Source: Parapedobacter pyrenivorans
Lineage (GTDB): Bacteria > Bacteroidota > Bacteroidia > Sphingobacteriales > Sphingobacteriaceae
Assembly: GCF_014636865.1 (NCBI RefSeq)
Contig: NZ_BMER01000001.1
Span: forward strand, 360,718 to 424,717
Length of the DNA stretch: 64,000 bases
Direction: 5' to 3'
The position numbers and the translations under genes are program-made. Position 1 is the stretch's first letter, and the number at the start of each line of letters is the position of its first letter. Of the stretch, positions 44,340-53,383 are shown piece after piece. The notes below the pieces were generated by a model, which had not been told where the DNA came from, did no database searches, and was given only the letters and a program-made list of their open reading frames with translations.

Positions 44340-46145
44340 TTAACGTTTGTAAACAAGATTACTATAAAACACACGTTCCGGTTCATAAAATCCTTCTGTA
44401 AGCGTAAAATTTTTATCGAAGATATTGTTTACACCACCTTCAATAGAAAACCATTTCCATACCTTGATACCGACACTTGCATTAAAAAGGGGAAAGCCGG
44501 GCGACCCTGTTCCGTATGGAGTACTATAACGGTTAGCATTATGTTCCATATTGGTCTGCACTCGAAACCTGTCATTCAGATCGTAACCTGCCATGAGCAT
44601 CAGTTTATGACGAGGCACATCCACTAGGTAGATTTCCGGATTGCTGATATTGTTCCTTTTAATGAAGGTATCGTTTGATCCGATAATAAAGGTCGGAATG
44701 ATGTGATAATTTGCAGCAACTTCAAACCCCATGTACTCACGGTCACCGGCGTTCTGCAATTGATTGAGCCACATATCAGCATCTTCATCGTACTGTACGT
44801 TGTTTACCATAAGCATGGTTCAACTGATTTTACTGTAAAATAAGGAACCATCCAAAAACAGGCGGTTGAACAACCTGTTGCTGTAGGTCAGATCATAGTT
44901 AACAGACTGCTCTGCCTTAAGGTCGGGATTGGGGATTGTCGTACCCATCAGGTAGGAATAACGGTCCTTCGGCGTAGCAAATCTTGTTTTTTTACCAGCA
45001 GATAGGTTTAGTTGTTGATTGGGCGTTAACCGATACTGTAAGGCCCCTTGTATATTAAAGGCATTATTGGAGTTGGATGGATAATTGCTGATCTCATCCG
45101 TATCGGCATTATAATCTTCCGCGCTAAAACTCTTTCTATTATTGTAACTTACACCAGCTGTTAAGTCCAATACTTCTGTTATCCTAAAGCGATCTTCTAT
45201 AGCCAAGGTAAAATTTCCGTCGTTCATATTTTGTTCGGGTTCTCCCAGATCGTATTCACGGCGAACATCTTGCTTATATTGGACGGAGGTTGAAAGGAGG
45301 TTACGCATGCCTATTTGGTAGTCATGCTGAACAATACCGCCAATGGTATAGTCGTTGTAGATACTGGAAAAGGCATAGCCACGCTCCATTGTTATGAAAG
45401 TGGCGTCATCCCAGGAGTTCAGGAGGTTTTTGAACACGTCATAATAAATCCGTGTTTTGAATGCAACCTTGATATGATATTTCCGATCATGCTGGTATGA
45501 ATTTTCCCGTCGTCCACCGTCTTCAAATTCGGCAGGTGTGAATTTTTTTGACATCGGGAAAAAATCACGGTTCAATTGGGAAAAAGATGCCTGCACGTAA
45601 AAGCGATCCCATTTTGAACCGACATTGAAATTGGTCCGGTAGCCTCCTGATATGTAGCCTGTAGCCCCCTGTATTTCCAACTCTTTTTCGGGTCTTCTTG
45701 TAATGACATTTATAGCCCCTCCTAAAGCGTTCGGGCCATACAATACCGAAGCATTTCCTTTAGAAACCTGAACTTCCGAGACATCAAACGTGGTAAACCT
45801 GCCCAGATCGACCGTGCCGTCATAGGGAACATATACTGGGATGCCGTCGATAAATAAGGGGACCTGCCGAAGATCAAAACCCCGAACGTTGACCACGCTT
45901 TCGTTTCTTGCTCCGATAGAGGTGAGTGTCACGCCCGGTAACAGATTTAACGCAGTGGCCGCATCGTTTTTGCCATATTTTTGGATCTGCTCCGCGCTGA
46001 CGGTATTGACGTTCTTTTGACCAATCACGGAAACTTCCCCCAGCTTGAAGACGTTCTTTATATCATCTGTTTCGGCCGGAGACTGCGCCCATGAGTGCTG
46101 GATTGAAAAACATACAAATGCTGGTAAAAGAAATTTTAAATTCAT
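44340..46145 (-). pseudogene. TonB-dependent receptor interrupted by an in-frame TGA
   Basis: One frame, 46145 to 44340, encodes a receptor of about 600 codons but is broken by TGA at 44822-44820 (after LFYSKIS). The next codons are ACC then ATG, and the same frame continues MLMVNNVQYDEDADMWLNQLQNAGDREYMGFEVAANY to the barrel end VYKR. The N-terminal part is intact: signal ending HSWAQ, plug with LNLLPGVTLTSIGARNESVVNVRGFDLRQVPLFIDGIPVYVPYDG and VSKGNASVLYGPNALGGAINVIT. It is a nonsense mutation, sequencing error, or readthrough. It leads the TSUP/moaD/moeB unit. Confidence 0.85.
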
Positions 46146-46309
46146 GTATGGGATTGTTAAATAAATAAGATTCAATATGATCACCTGCTGAAATCACTTC
46201 ATCGCCCCTGGAACAATGATTAGGTAGTTTGCTTGCGCATCGGATTGCAATCGATGGATTCATGCGCATGCAGTGGCATTAACGAATTTTCATATTATCT
46301 TCATATTTT

Positions 46310-46389
46310 TACGTAAATAAACTTATTTTTGTTCAAAAAAATACTTATTTTTCATAAAAACAAGTAAATTATTAAAAATAACTACGTAA
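46310..46389. promoter_or_regulatory. Regulatory copy A (duplicate of the nirB upstream region)
   Basis: TACGTAA occurs at 46310 and 46383 (73 bases apart), with TACTTAT at 46342 and AAGTA at 46362 between. The same four words appear in the same order at 62685-62763. It lies between the TonB receptor unit and the decayed SUMT-like copy. TACTTAT fits the NarL heptamer TACYYMT. Confidence 0.65.
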
Positions 46390-46410
46390 TTACACTTAAA
46401 TAATAAAACA

Positions 46411-46560
46411 ATGGAGTATTCACTACTCAAAAACACAGGGGATTTGGCCTATTATGACAACAGAGGAAGTAAACGAGTCCAAACAGGCGATATTATCTGC
46501 CCCGAGGAGCGGCGATTATGATATGCCGTGGTATGGAGGAAGTGTTGCAGCTATTCCTAT
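46411..46560 (+). pseudogene. Decayed 5' copy of the SUMT-like gene
   Basis: ATG at 46411 opens MEYSLLKNTGDLAYY, then RVQTGDIICPEE, matching MRYSLLKNMGNADYA and RIQSGDIIWPDA of the gene at 62787, and stops with TGA at 46519. Beyond the stop, CRGMEEVLQLF in a shifted frame matches CNSMEEVFRLC of the intact gene, showing an internal deletion and frame loss. The copy ends before moaA. No product is expected. Confidence 0.8.
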
Positions 46561-46568
46561 CTGCTTTT

Positions 46569-47558
46569 TCACCCCCCAATGGTTATCATGCTCCGATTCT
46601 TTAAGGAATCGGCTTCGATTTCTTTAAAATTTTCAACGATCTGCCCGCCCAATGCCTTTGCCTTGGCACGCATACCCTGTTGCATCAATGGAAGCACATC
46701 TTCACCGTTTCTCAATGCCGACAGTAAATCTGTTTCCTCCCTCGAAAAAAGACAGTTCTTTAACTTTCCATCCGCGGTTAAACGCATGCGATTGCAGCTT
46801 TCGCAAAACGGGGCGGTCATCGTACTGATGATGCCGATCGTTCCGAGATGCCCCCTGATTGCAAAGGGTTTTGTTGTGTCATAGGGTTTTGGCGCGATAG
46901 GCTCAATTTCATAGACAGCTGCTATTCGCTCCAATATTTCCTTCAAGGTAAGCACCTGGTTGCTAGACCATCGGTTTCCATTGAACGGCATAAATTCGAT
47001 GAAGCGCACCTCAACGGGGTATAACCTTGTAAGTGCTACAAAATCCAAAATTTCATCATCGTTCACGCCTTTCATGACCACCACGTTTAGCTTTGTCCGT
47101 ACCCGCCTGTCAAGGAGCAGGTCGATATTACGTCGTACCCGCTCAAAGTAATCCCGCTGTGTGATCTGGATAAATTTATCCCGTTGCAGGGTATCCAAAC
47201 TGATATTGATGCTTGCAAAACCGGCATCCGTAATCTGGGATAGCATTTCATTGATCCTTATGCCATTGGTGGTCATGGTCAGCGCTACCGGTAAGGCAGA
47301 AAGCACCTGTATTATTTCAGGGGCATCCTTTCTCACCAACGGCTCCCCACCGGTCAGGCGGATTTTCGTCACACCATGATCCACAAACAGCCTTGCCAGC
47401 TGATCGATTTCGCGTACCTGCATCAGCCTGGCATGAGGCGTAAAGGCATACTCCTCCTCCGGCATACAGTAAAAACAACGTAGGTTGCAATTATCTGTAA
47501 GCGATATCCGTAGGTAATTGTGGACGCGCCCGAAATTGTCTATAATCTTATTTTTCAT
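46569..47558 (-). CDS. moaA: GTP 3',8-cyclase
   Basis: A 329-residue radical-SAM enzyme starting molybdopterin synthesis. CNLRCFYCMPEEE holds the CX3CX2C cluster, TGGEPLVRKD follows, and the C-terminal cluster is CESCNRMRLTADGKLKNCLF. It ends with GG. I use the ATG at 47558, the family start (MKNKIIDNFGRVHNYLRISLT), not the GTG at 47594. It is the last gene of the long reverse-strand unit, 36 bases after the response regulator. Confidence 0.97.
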   Translation of the reverse strand: MKNKIIDNFGRVHNYLRISLTDNCNLRCFYCMPEEEYAFTPHARLMQVREIDQLARLFVDHGVTKIRLTGGEPLVRKDAPEIIQVLSALPVALTMTTNGIRINEMLSQITDAGFASINISLDTLQRDKFIQITQRDYFERVRRNIDLLLDRRVRTKLNVVVMKGVNDDEILDFVALTRLYPVEVRFIEFMPFNGNRWSSNQVLTLKEILERIAAVYEIEPIAPKPYDTTKPFAIRGHLGTIGIISTMTAPFCESCNRMRLTADGKLKNCLFSREETDLLSALRNGEDVLPLMQQGMRAKAKALGGQIVENFKEIEADSLKNRSMITIGG

Positions 47559-47594
47559 GGCAGATCCGTTTAGTGCAAGGTTGCCATAGGCCAC

Positions 47595-48254
47595 CTACAG
47601 GATATTTTCTTTCATCGCTTTATTGATCATGTCCACGGCATTATTGACTGCCAGCTTTTTCATGATATTGAACCGGTGGGTCTCGATGGTCCTTACGCTT
47701 TTCCCCAGCAGCTCGGCGATGTCCTTATTGTGTTTACCATCGACTACCAGGGCCAATATTTGCCTCTCCCGTTTGGAAAGTCCGTACGCGTCTCTTTTCT
47801 CACCCGTACTTAATGCAGGTTGCTTTGCCGAACCTAGCAGTTGGTTAGCCAATATATTGGATACCGATCCGCTGTAATAGCGTACACCGTTATTGATTTG
47901 TTTGATTGCCCGGATAAACTCGCCTTTATCCGTATCCTTGAGTAGGTATCCCCACGCCCCGGCCGAGAGCGATTGCAATACGTATTCCTCATTGTCATGC
48001 ATGGAGAGCATCACTACTTTTGTTGATACCCGGTCCTGTGTCAGGATCGCACATGCTTCCAAACCGTTCATCTCGGGCATCCGGATATCCATGATGGCTA
48101 GATCGGGTAGTCGTGTTTTGATCAGGTCCACTGCCTGCCGGCCATTGTTGGCTTCCCCTACCACGTCAATCTCTCGGTCGGCTTCCAACATGGCTTTGAT
48201 TCCATCGCGCACCAATACGTGATCATCAATCAGAACTACACTTATTTTATCCAT
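47595..48254 (-). CDS. NarL/FixJ-type response regulator
   Basis: A 219-residue regulator with a receiver domain (IDDHVLVRDGIKAML, MDIRMPEMNG with the phosphoacceptor Asp, LSAGAWGYLLKD) and a C-terminal LuxR helix-turn-helix (LSKRERQILALVVDGKHNKDIAELLGKSVRTIETHRFNIMKKL). Paired with the NarX-like kinase one base upstream. Its location among nitrate genes suggests it answers nitrate or nitrite and controls this region. Confidence 0.94.
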   Translation of the reverse strand: MDKISVVLIDDHVLVRDGIKAMLEADREIDVVGEANNGRQAVDLIKTRLPDLAIMDIRMPEMNGLEACAILTQDRVSTKVVMLSMHDNEEYVLQSLSAGAWGYLLKDTDKGEFIRAIKQINNGVRYYSGSVSNILANQLLGSAKQPALSTGEKRDAYGLSKRERQILALVVDGKHNKDIAELLGKSVRTIETHRFNIMKKLAVNNAVDMINKAMKENIL

Positions 48255-48255
48255 G

Positions 48256-50103
48256 TTACAAAATTATCGGGTTCTCTGCCAAAGGTACGAAAAGCTTTAC
48301 AATCGTTCCCCTGTCTTTCTCCGATTGGATATCGAGTGTGCCGTTTATATAAGCGGCTCGCTCGCGCATATTGAGAAACCCATGGCCAAAATCCGCGTGA
48401 ATGGTATCGGTGGCCTGCTTTTCGAATCCCCGGCCAAAGTCCCGTACGGTCACCACCAGGTAGGTATCGTCGTGTTGCAGCATCAAGTCTATCCGCTCCG
48501 ACGCGGCGTATTTAATGGCGTTGTTCAATGCTTCCTGTACGATCCGGAAGACATTGTTTTCAACTTTGGAGTTCATGCGCTGGCTGAAACCCGTATCGTT
48601 GCGGAACGCCACCTCTGCTTGGCTCGTTCGGTCTATTTCCTGGGCTAGTGTTTTCAATCCAGCAGCCAGTCCATAGTCACTAAGCACAGGTGGATTGAGA
48701 TTGAAGGTGACCCGCCTGACTTCCTGTATGACATTCCCAACCAACTGGTTTATCTCGTCCAATTTGCTGTGGGCCTCTTGGTGCTTGCCTATATCAATGG
48801 ATGCCAATTGGAATTTCAACGAAGTCAGCAGTTGCCCGATGCCATCGTGGATATTCATGGCTATCCGTTTCCGCTCTTCTTCCTGTCCCTCCAGCACCAA
48901 TATGGAGCGGAATTTCTGCTCATTGATCTTACGTTCGATCTCTGCCCTGTCTTTCCGGTATATCCCCTGCTCAGCTAGTCTTTTGGCAGTCAGGTCCACA
49001 GCCATGATATTCAGGTGTGCCACCTGGCCGTTTTCGGTATAAATGGGCACCACGTGGATATCCAAATAAGTAGTATCTCCGCTATGATCGCGGATCACAA
49101 CCTCTTCGTGCCAATTCCTGCCATCCGAAACGACGTCAACCAGGTTATCCATGAAATTGTCTGCCGCGTCTCCCTCCATTCCAATCAACTGAGCTATACT
49201 GCCACCAGGTACAACCGGCCTTCTTTCCAACATTTTCGTAAACGACAGAAATAACTCGACGATGTTTCCACCACGATCCGCTTTGGCGACCAACTGCGGG
49301 GAGGAAACGGGTATCGAAATGGCCGATATCTTTTCATAGGAAGCTTCCAGTGAGTTGTATAGCGCCCCAATTTCATTGCTCATCTGTTGTGCATCCTGCT
49401 CGGACTTGATTAATTTGGTTAAGGTTTGGCTAATATGTCTCGTCGTGGGCATGAATATCAGCAGGATTTCCAGCAAAATTACGGTCAATGCCACGGCCAA
49501 CAACCCGAATTCGGTATACTTCAACCGCGCTACCTTCTCGGCGGCCACAGACTCCAGCCGGTACACGGTGCGCTCCATTCCAGCCAGGAAGAGGCGTTCG
49601 TGTTCCAGTATCGTTACCACCCAAGGTTCGAGTGCCGTAAAGCTCGCCATCAAATCCGCTTGCAGCATGCTGCTCAGCATTCCGCTAGCTTCCACCATCG
49701 CCACAAAATGCGGGCGGCATTCAGCCAACAGGTGTTCGACCAACACATCAGTATTGGGTGGTAGCAGCAACGTATCGCTACCATGCAGGAGGGCCTCCTG
49801 TGCCATTACCCATTCCCCTCGCGCCGCTGCTAAGCGGTGCAGGGCGTCCAACCGCCCGACGCTATCCGGGTATATACGCAACTCAAGGGCCACTTTCGCC
49901 AGTTGCTGCCCCAGCATACGCTGTCTACCGGCCACATTGATCAGACGCGCATCGCTTTCCTGCTCATGCAGGTGGTGCTGCACCAAAAATTGCCCCAGCA
50001 CAATGCTCAGCGCAATAGCGCTCAGAGCCAACAGGTAATATAGGCGCAATCGGCTAAACTGATGTCTCTGCGGCACGGAGGGTATTTCCTGTTCGGTATT
50101 CAT
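48256..50103 (-). CDS. NarX-like sensor histidine kinase
   Basis: A 615-residue membrane kinase. TM1 (about 21-41) precedes the periplasmic domain with INVAGRQRMLGQQLAKVALEL (about residues 55-75), comparable to the NarX/NarQ P-box and PF13675 nitrate sensors. TM2 (about 200-218) is followed by a PAS-like region (about 270-370), the HisKA_3 phosphoacceptor His419 (NIHDGIGQLLTSLKFQL) and an HATPase (NNAIKYAA, DFGRGF, GHGFLNMRERA). It pairs with the following response regulator. The ATG at 50103 is used; TTG at 50112 is the alternative. Confidence 0.9.
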   Translation of the reverse strand: MNTEQEIPSVPQRHQFSRLRLYYLLALSAIALSIVLGQFLVQHHLHEQESDARLINVAGRQRMLGQQLAKVALELRIYPDSVGRLDALHRLAAARGEWVMAQEALLHGSDTLLLPPNTDVLVEHLLAECRPHFVAMVEASGMLSSMLQADLMASFTALEPWVVTILEHERLFLAGMERTVYRLESVAAEKVARLKYTEFGLLAVALTVILLEILLIFMPTTRHISQTLTKLIKSEQDAQQMSNEIGALYNSLEASYEKISAISIPVSSPQLVAKADRGGNIVELFLSFTKMLERRPVVPGGSIAQLIGMEGDAADNFMDNLVDVVSDGRNWHEEVVIRDHSGDTTYLDIHVVPIYTENGQVAHLNIMAVDLTAKRLAEQGIYRKDRAEIERKINEQKFRSILVLEGQEEERKRIAMNIHDGIGQLLTSLKFQLASIDIGKHQEAHSKLDEINQLVGNVIQEVRRVTFNLNPPVLSDYGLAAGLKTLAQEIDRTSQAEVAFRNDTGFSQRMNSKVENNVFRIVQEALNNAIKYAASERIDLMLQHDDTYLVVTVRDFGRGFEKQATDTIHADFGHGFLNMRERAAYINGTLDIQSEKDRGTIVKLFVPLAENPIIL

Positions 50104-50114
50104 CCAAGTCAAAG

Positions 50115-50708
50115 CTACAAATTATCGGGGTGGTTGTAATTGCTGAAACAGTCGTCATAGTCCGTACCGTGGGGTAGTCTGGTGGCTTCTACTAGATCGA
50201 GCATATGCATCATGCTGTGGTTCGCCAAACCTTCTGTGACAGCCCATCCGGTCACCGTTGCCAGGGCCAGCCGGGAATAGAGGCCACATAAGGGCTGCGG
50301 ATAACCGTCATACTCGTAGACAAGGGCGGGGCATGGCTTATCGACAAAACACTTCACCAGGTATTGCAGCAATATTTCCTGCATGGCCACCATATCACAG
50401 GCAAGTACCAATAAGTTTGCCGAAGGATGTCGCAAATGCACACTCAACAAACCATGCAACGGACCGCCGATAGGTAACTGGTCATTGTCTACCACACACT
50501 CCGCATAAGGGAGAACCGCCCGGTAGCTGTCCGCTTGCTGCGCATTTACAGATAGCACAACCGAAGGTACCACCACGCCCAACCGTTCGTATACGTGTTG
50601 CGCCCAAGTTTTATCACCGATTGGCAATAAACCCTTATCGGTGCCCATCCGCACACTCCGTCCACCGCAAAGCACTACGCCAACCATTTCCATCGCGGTA
50701 TCATCCAT
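50115..50708 (-). CDS. mobA: Molybdenum cofactor guanylyltransferase
   Basis: A 197-residue nucleotidyltransferase. VVLCGGRSVRMGTDKGLLPIG is the MobA motif, followed by GGPLHGLLS and ACDMV. It makes the bis-MGD form needed by the nitrate reductase. The start overlaps the moaC-moaB stop by 8 bases. Confidence 0.94.
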   Translation of the reverse strand: MDDTAMEMVGVVLCGGRSVRMGTDKGLLPIGDKTWAQHVYERLGVVVPSVVLSVNAQQADSYRAVLPYAECVVDNDQLPIGGPLHGLLSVHLRHPSANLLVLACDMVAMQEILLQYLVKCFVDKPCPALVYEYDGYPQPLCGLYSRLALATVTGWAVTEGLANHSMMHMLDLVEATRLPHGTDYDDCFSNYNHPDNL

Positions 50709-51618
50709 GATCGTGCCTCATCCCGCCTGCCACCCTGAAAACATGGGTAATGTATGGAAAAAGGGCTCCCATCGTTTCCACAGCGCCCCTGGTAGATCCC
50801 GGCAGGGTAAGCACCAGCGTATTTCCCATGAAGCCTGCCACCCCCCGCGAGAGCATGGCGTAGGGCGTACGTTCTTGTCCATAACTCCGCGCGGCTTCCA
50901 TTACGCCTGGTATTTCGCGATCGAGCAGCGGCGCAATAGCATCCGGCGTGACATCCCTCGGCGACAATCCTGTACCGCCGGTAAATACCAACAAGTCATA
51001 CCCTTCCCCACTCAGCCGACGGGCATGTTCCTGGATAAGCACAACATCATCCGGGATAATCACATACGAAGCGGTATCCAGGTGATACCTACGCAATTGT
51101 TCGATCACCGCTTTCCCGGCAGTATCCTGCTTCTTTCCATCAGCTACGCTATCTGAACAGACAACCACGGCACAGCGCAGTTGGGGGGACACATGCTGGA
51201 CGTAGGTAGACTTGCCACCGGACTTGCGCTCCAGCTTGATAGCGGAAATCTCCACATTAGGATCAATCGGCTTCAGCATATCATACATCGTAAGGGCAGT
51301 TATCGAAGCCCCGTGCATGGCCTCCACTTCGACACCGGTTTTGTAGATGGTATGCACTTCCACGCGGACAGTGATGGTCATGTCGGCAATTTCATAGGTA
51401 ATGGAAGCGAATTCTATGGGCAGCGGATGGCAATCGGGAATCACATCGCTAGTTTTCTTGATGGCCAACAGCCCCGCAGCACGCGAAAACTCGAAGACAT
51501 CTCCTTTTGGTACACGCCTGTCCTTGACCGCGTCGATGGTCTCCGGCGTCGACACGCTTACCGTGGCCGTGGCCACCGCTTGGCGCAAACTGGTTACTTT
51601 ATGGGTGATATCTACCAT
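50701..51618 (-). CDS. Bifunctional MoaC-MoaB fusion
   Basis: A 305-residue fusion. Residues 1-148 are MoaC (MVDITHKVTSLRQAVA, PIDPNVEISAIKLERKSGGKS; DCHPLPI in place of the usual CHP-L motif), the cyclic pyranopterin monophosphate synthase. Residues 150-305 are MoaB/Mog-like (VVVCSDSVADGKKQDTAGKAV, FTGGTGLSPRDVTPDAI, GSTRGAVE). One protein thus covers an early and a late step. moaE follows on the upstream side, 5 bases away. Confidence 0.93.
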   Translation of the reverse strand: MVDITHKVTSLRQAVATATVSVSTPETIDAVKDRRVPKGDVFEFSRAAGLLAIKKTSDVIPDCHPLPIEFASITYEIADMTITVRVEVHTIYKTGVEVEAMHGASITALTMYDMLKPIDPNVEISAIKLERKSGGKSTYVQHVSPQLRCAVVVCSDSVADGKKQDTAGKAVIEQLRRYHLDTASYVIIPDDVVLIQEHARRLSGEGYDLLVFTGGTGLSPRDVTPDAIAPLLDREIPGVMEAARSYGQERTPYAMLSRGVAGFMGNTLVLTLPGSTRGAVETMGALFPYITHVFRVAGGMRHDHG

Positions 51619-51623
51619 GGCAG

Positions 51624-52064
51624 CTAGCTATTTGTTTTCCACTGGTGGGTCTCGTCTTCGAACACCTCCCTACCCCAAATGGGAAATTCTGCCTTGATGC
51701 GCTCCACCAACTCGTCACAGGCATCCAATGCAGCTCGCCGATGCGGCGCCGAGGTGAATACGAAAAGGCAAATCTCGCCTACCGCTACCCGCCCCAGGCT
51801 ATGGTAAACGTGCATGCATGTGAGTGGATACTTGGCAAAAGTCTCCTCGCGGATACGATGCATCTGTTGACAAGCCATGCGTTCGTATGCGGTATACTCG
51901 ATTGCAGCTACGGTTTGTTCGCCAACCGTATCGGCTCGCACCTGGCCCAGGAAAATGCCGTGTGCACCGATACCTACCTTGCTGCTGTGCGCGGCGATGC
52001 CATCAGCGATGAATACCGGGGAGATGGGCTCATGCACAAAAATATTCTTAATTTTGTGTTCCAT
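51624..52064 (-). CDS. moaE: Molybdopterin synthase catalytic subunit
   Basis: A 146-residue enzyme that, with MoaD-SH, puts sulfur on the pterin. GIFLGQVRAD, IEYTAYERMACQQM, HVYHSLGRVAVGEICLFVFTSAPHRRAALDACDELVERIKAEFPIWGREVF match the family. It sits between moaC-moaB and moeA. Confidence 0.95.
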   Translation of the reverse strand: MEHKIKNIFVHEPISPVFIADGIAAHSSKVGIGAHGIFLGQVRADTVGEQTVAAIEYTAYERMACQQMHRIREETFAKYPLTCMHVYHSLGRVAVGEICLFVFTSAPHRRAALDACDELVERIKAEFPIWGREVFEDETHQWKTNS

Positions 52065-52111
52065 TCCTTAAAGCTATTAACGTTGTCCACATCATTCTTT
52101 CAAGTGTTTTT

Positions 52112-53290
52112 TTAGGGTAATGGCTGTACTTGCACCACCATACCCTGATTAAACGATTCCATTGCTTCGGGCAAGCAAACCAAGCAGTTCGATACTGCGA
52201 ACGAACGCAATCGGTACGACTCCTGGGCAGATAGTACCTGTACGTCATTTTCGTTGAAATACCCCTTGAGAAAATGGGTTAGCCCAGGCTTTTTCTGCCC
52301 TTGGCTTGCAATGGCCAACTGGAGCGGCTCCGGCATCAGTCGCCGCTGGGTGAGTAGTTCCAACGCGGGTACTACATACTCGTAAAAGCACACCAGTACA
52401 GAGGCGGGGTTGCCGGGCAGGCCAAAGACGGGCTTCTGCCCTTTCGTACCAAAATACAGCGGCTTGCCCGGTTTTTGGCGCACTTTGTAGAACTGCTTTT
52501 CCACTTCGCATTGCTTGAGCGCGCGGTTTACGTAATCGTAATCACCTACGCTGATGCCACCGGAAACCAACACGACATCCGCCGATTGCAGTGCCTCGTC
52601 GAGCTGCTCGGTGGTTTGTGAAAGATCGTCGCCCACGTACCTCACGACCACTTCGGCAACCTGCAACTGCTGCAGCGCAGCACGCAGCGCATAGGAGTTA
52701 GACTCGTATACCTGGCCATGCTGCAGGGGTTGCCCGGGTTTAGCCAGTTCGTTGCCGGTAACGATGATACATACCCTCGGACGGGGCACCGCAACAACCG
52801 CTGACCGGCCGATGCCGGCCAAAAAGCCGATCGCTGCCGGGCTAAGTACCGTGCCCTGCTGCATCGCAACTGTTCCTTCCTGGATATCGGATCCCTGTGG
52901 CCGCACATTACCTCTTTGCTGCAATTGCCGATCGTCGATTACCAATTGCCCATCGGCAACCTTTGCCAACTCCTGCATGACCACCGTATCTGCTTGTGCC
53001 GGCATTGGTGCACCCGTAAAAATCCGGACAGCCGTCTGCGCTTCCAAAACCCGCGGTAAGCGGCTGCCCGCTGCAACCGCTCCGGCAAGGCGCAATGCGC
53101 CTGATGCAATGTCAGCAAACCGGAACGCATAGCCGTCCACCGCCGCTTGGTCAAATGGCGGAAAATCGCCATCCGCCGCGCAGTCTTCCGCCAGCATACA
53201 GCCCCAGGCGTCGTCCAGCCTTACCTCGCGGGCCGCCAACGGCTCAATCCGTGCTCGGATAATTTCCTTCGCTTCTTGTACGCCAATCAT
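52112..53290 (-). CDS. moeA: Molybdopterin molybdotransferase
   Basis: A 392-residue enzyme inserting molybdenum. DGDFPPFDQAAVDGYAF, VRIFTGAPMPAQADTVVMQE, VCIIVTGNELAKPGQPLQHGQVYESNSYALRAAL, VSGGISVGDYDYV and VFGLPGNPASVLVCFYEYV are the family blocks. Upstream neighbour is the rubredoxin-fused SiR-like gene, with an 18-codon open frame between. Confidence 0.96.
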   Translation of the reverse strand: MIGVQEAKEIIRARIEPLAAREVRLDDAWGCMLAEDCAADGDFPPFDQAAVDGYAFRFADIASGALRLAGAVAAGSRLPRVLEAQTAVRIFTGAPMPAQADTVVMQELAKVADGQLVIDDRQLQQRGNVRPQGSDIQEGTVAMQQGTVLSPAAIGFLAGIGRSAVVAVPRPRVCIIVTGNELAKPGQPLQHGQVYESNSYALRAALQQLQVAEVVVRYVGDDLSQTTEQLDEALQSADVVLVSGGISVGDYDYVNRALKQCEVEKQFYKVRQKPGKPLYFGTKGQKPVFGLPGNPASVLVCFYEYVVPALELLTQRRLMPEPLQLAIASQGQKKPGLTHFLKGYFNENDVQVLSAQESYRLRSFAVSNCLVCLPEAMESFNQGMVVQVQPLP

Positions 53291-53293
53291 ACA

Positions 53294-53350
53294 CTAATAC
53301 AACACTTGCTTCCATTCTCCGATGGACAGGGTAGCAGGAGGTTTTTCCAT
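53294..53350 (-). other. 18-codon open frame before moeA
   Basis: ATG GAA AAA CCT CCT begins MEKPPATLSIGEWKQVLY and stops with TAG 3 bases before the moeA ATG. It is the only notable feature in a 93-base gap of an otherwise tightly packed unit. It could be a leader peptide, a remnant, or chance. Confidence 0.3.
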
Positions 53351-53383
53351 GTTCGAAATTACACATTTTTTAATTATCGTCAG

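Noticed and set aside
44820-44822. Selenocysteine or recoded TGA in the TonB receptor
   Set aside because: No selenium function is expected in an outer-membrane barrel strand, and I see no selenocysteine insertion hairpin. A nonsense change or sequencing error is simpler.
46200-46262. Reverse-strand peptide ending YLIIVPGAMK before the TonB receptor unit
   Set aside because: It looks protein-like but is only about 20 codons long after a stop, with no start and no family match. A gene remnant cannot be shown.
46203-46269. Riboswitch-like hairpin around GGATTGCAATC before the TonB receptor
   Set aside because: There is a short palindrome and GCGCAT/ATGCGC arms, but no conserved molybdenum-cofactor or cobalamin riboswitch core could be recognised.
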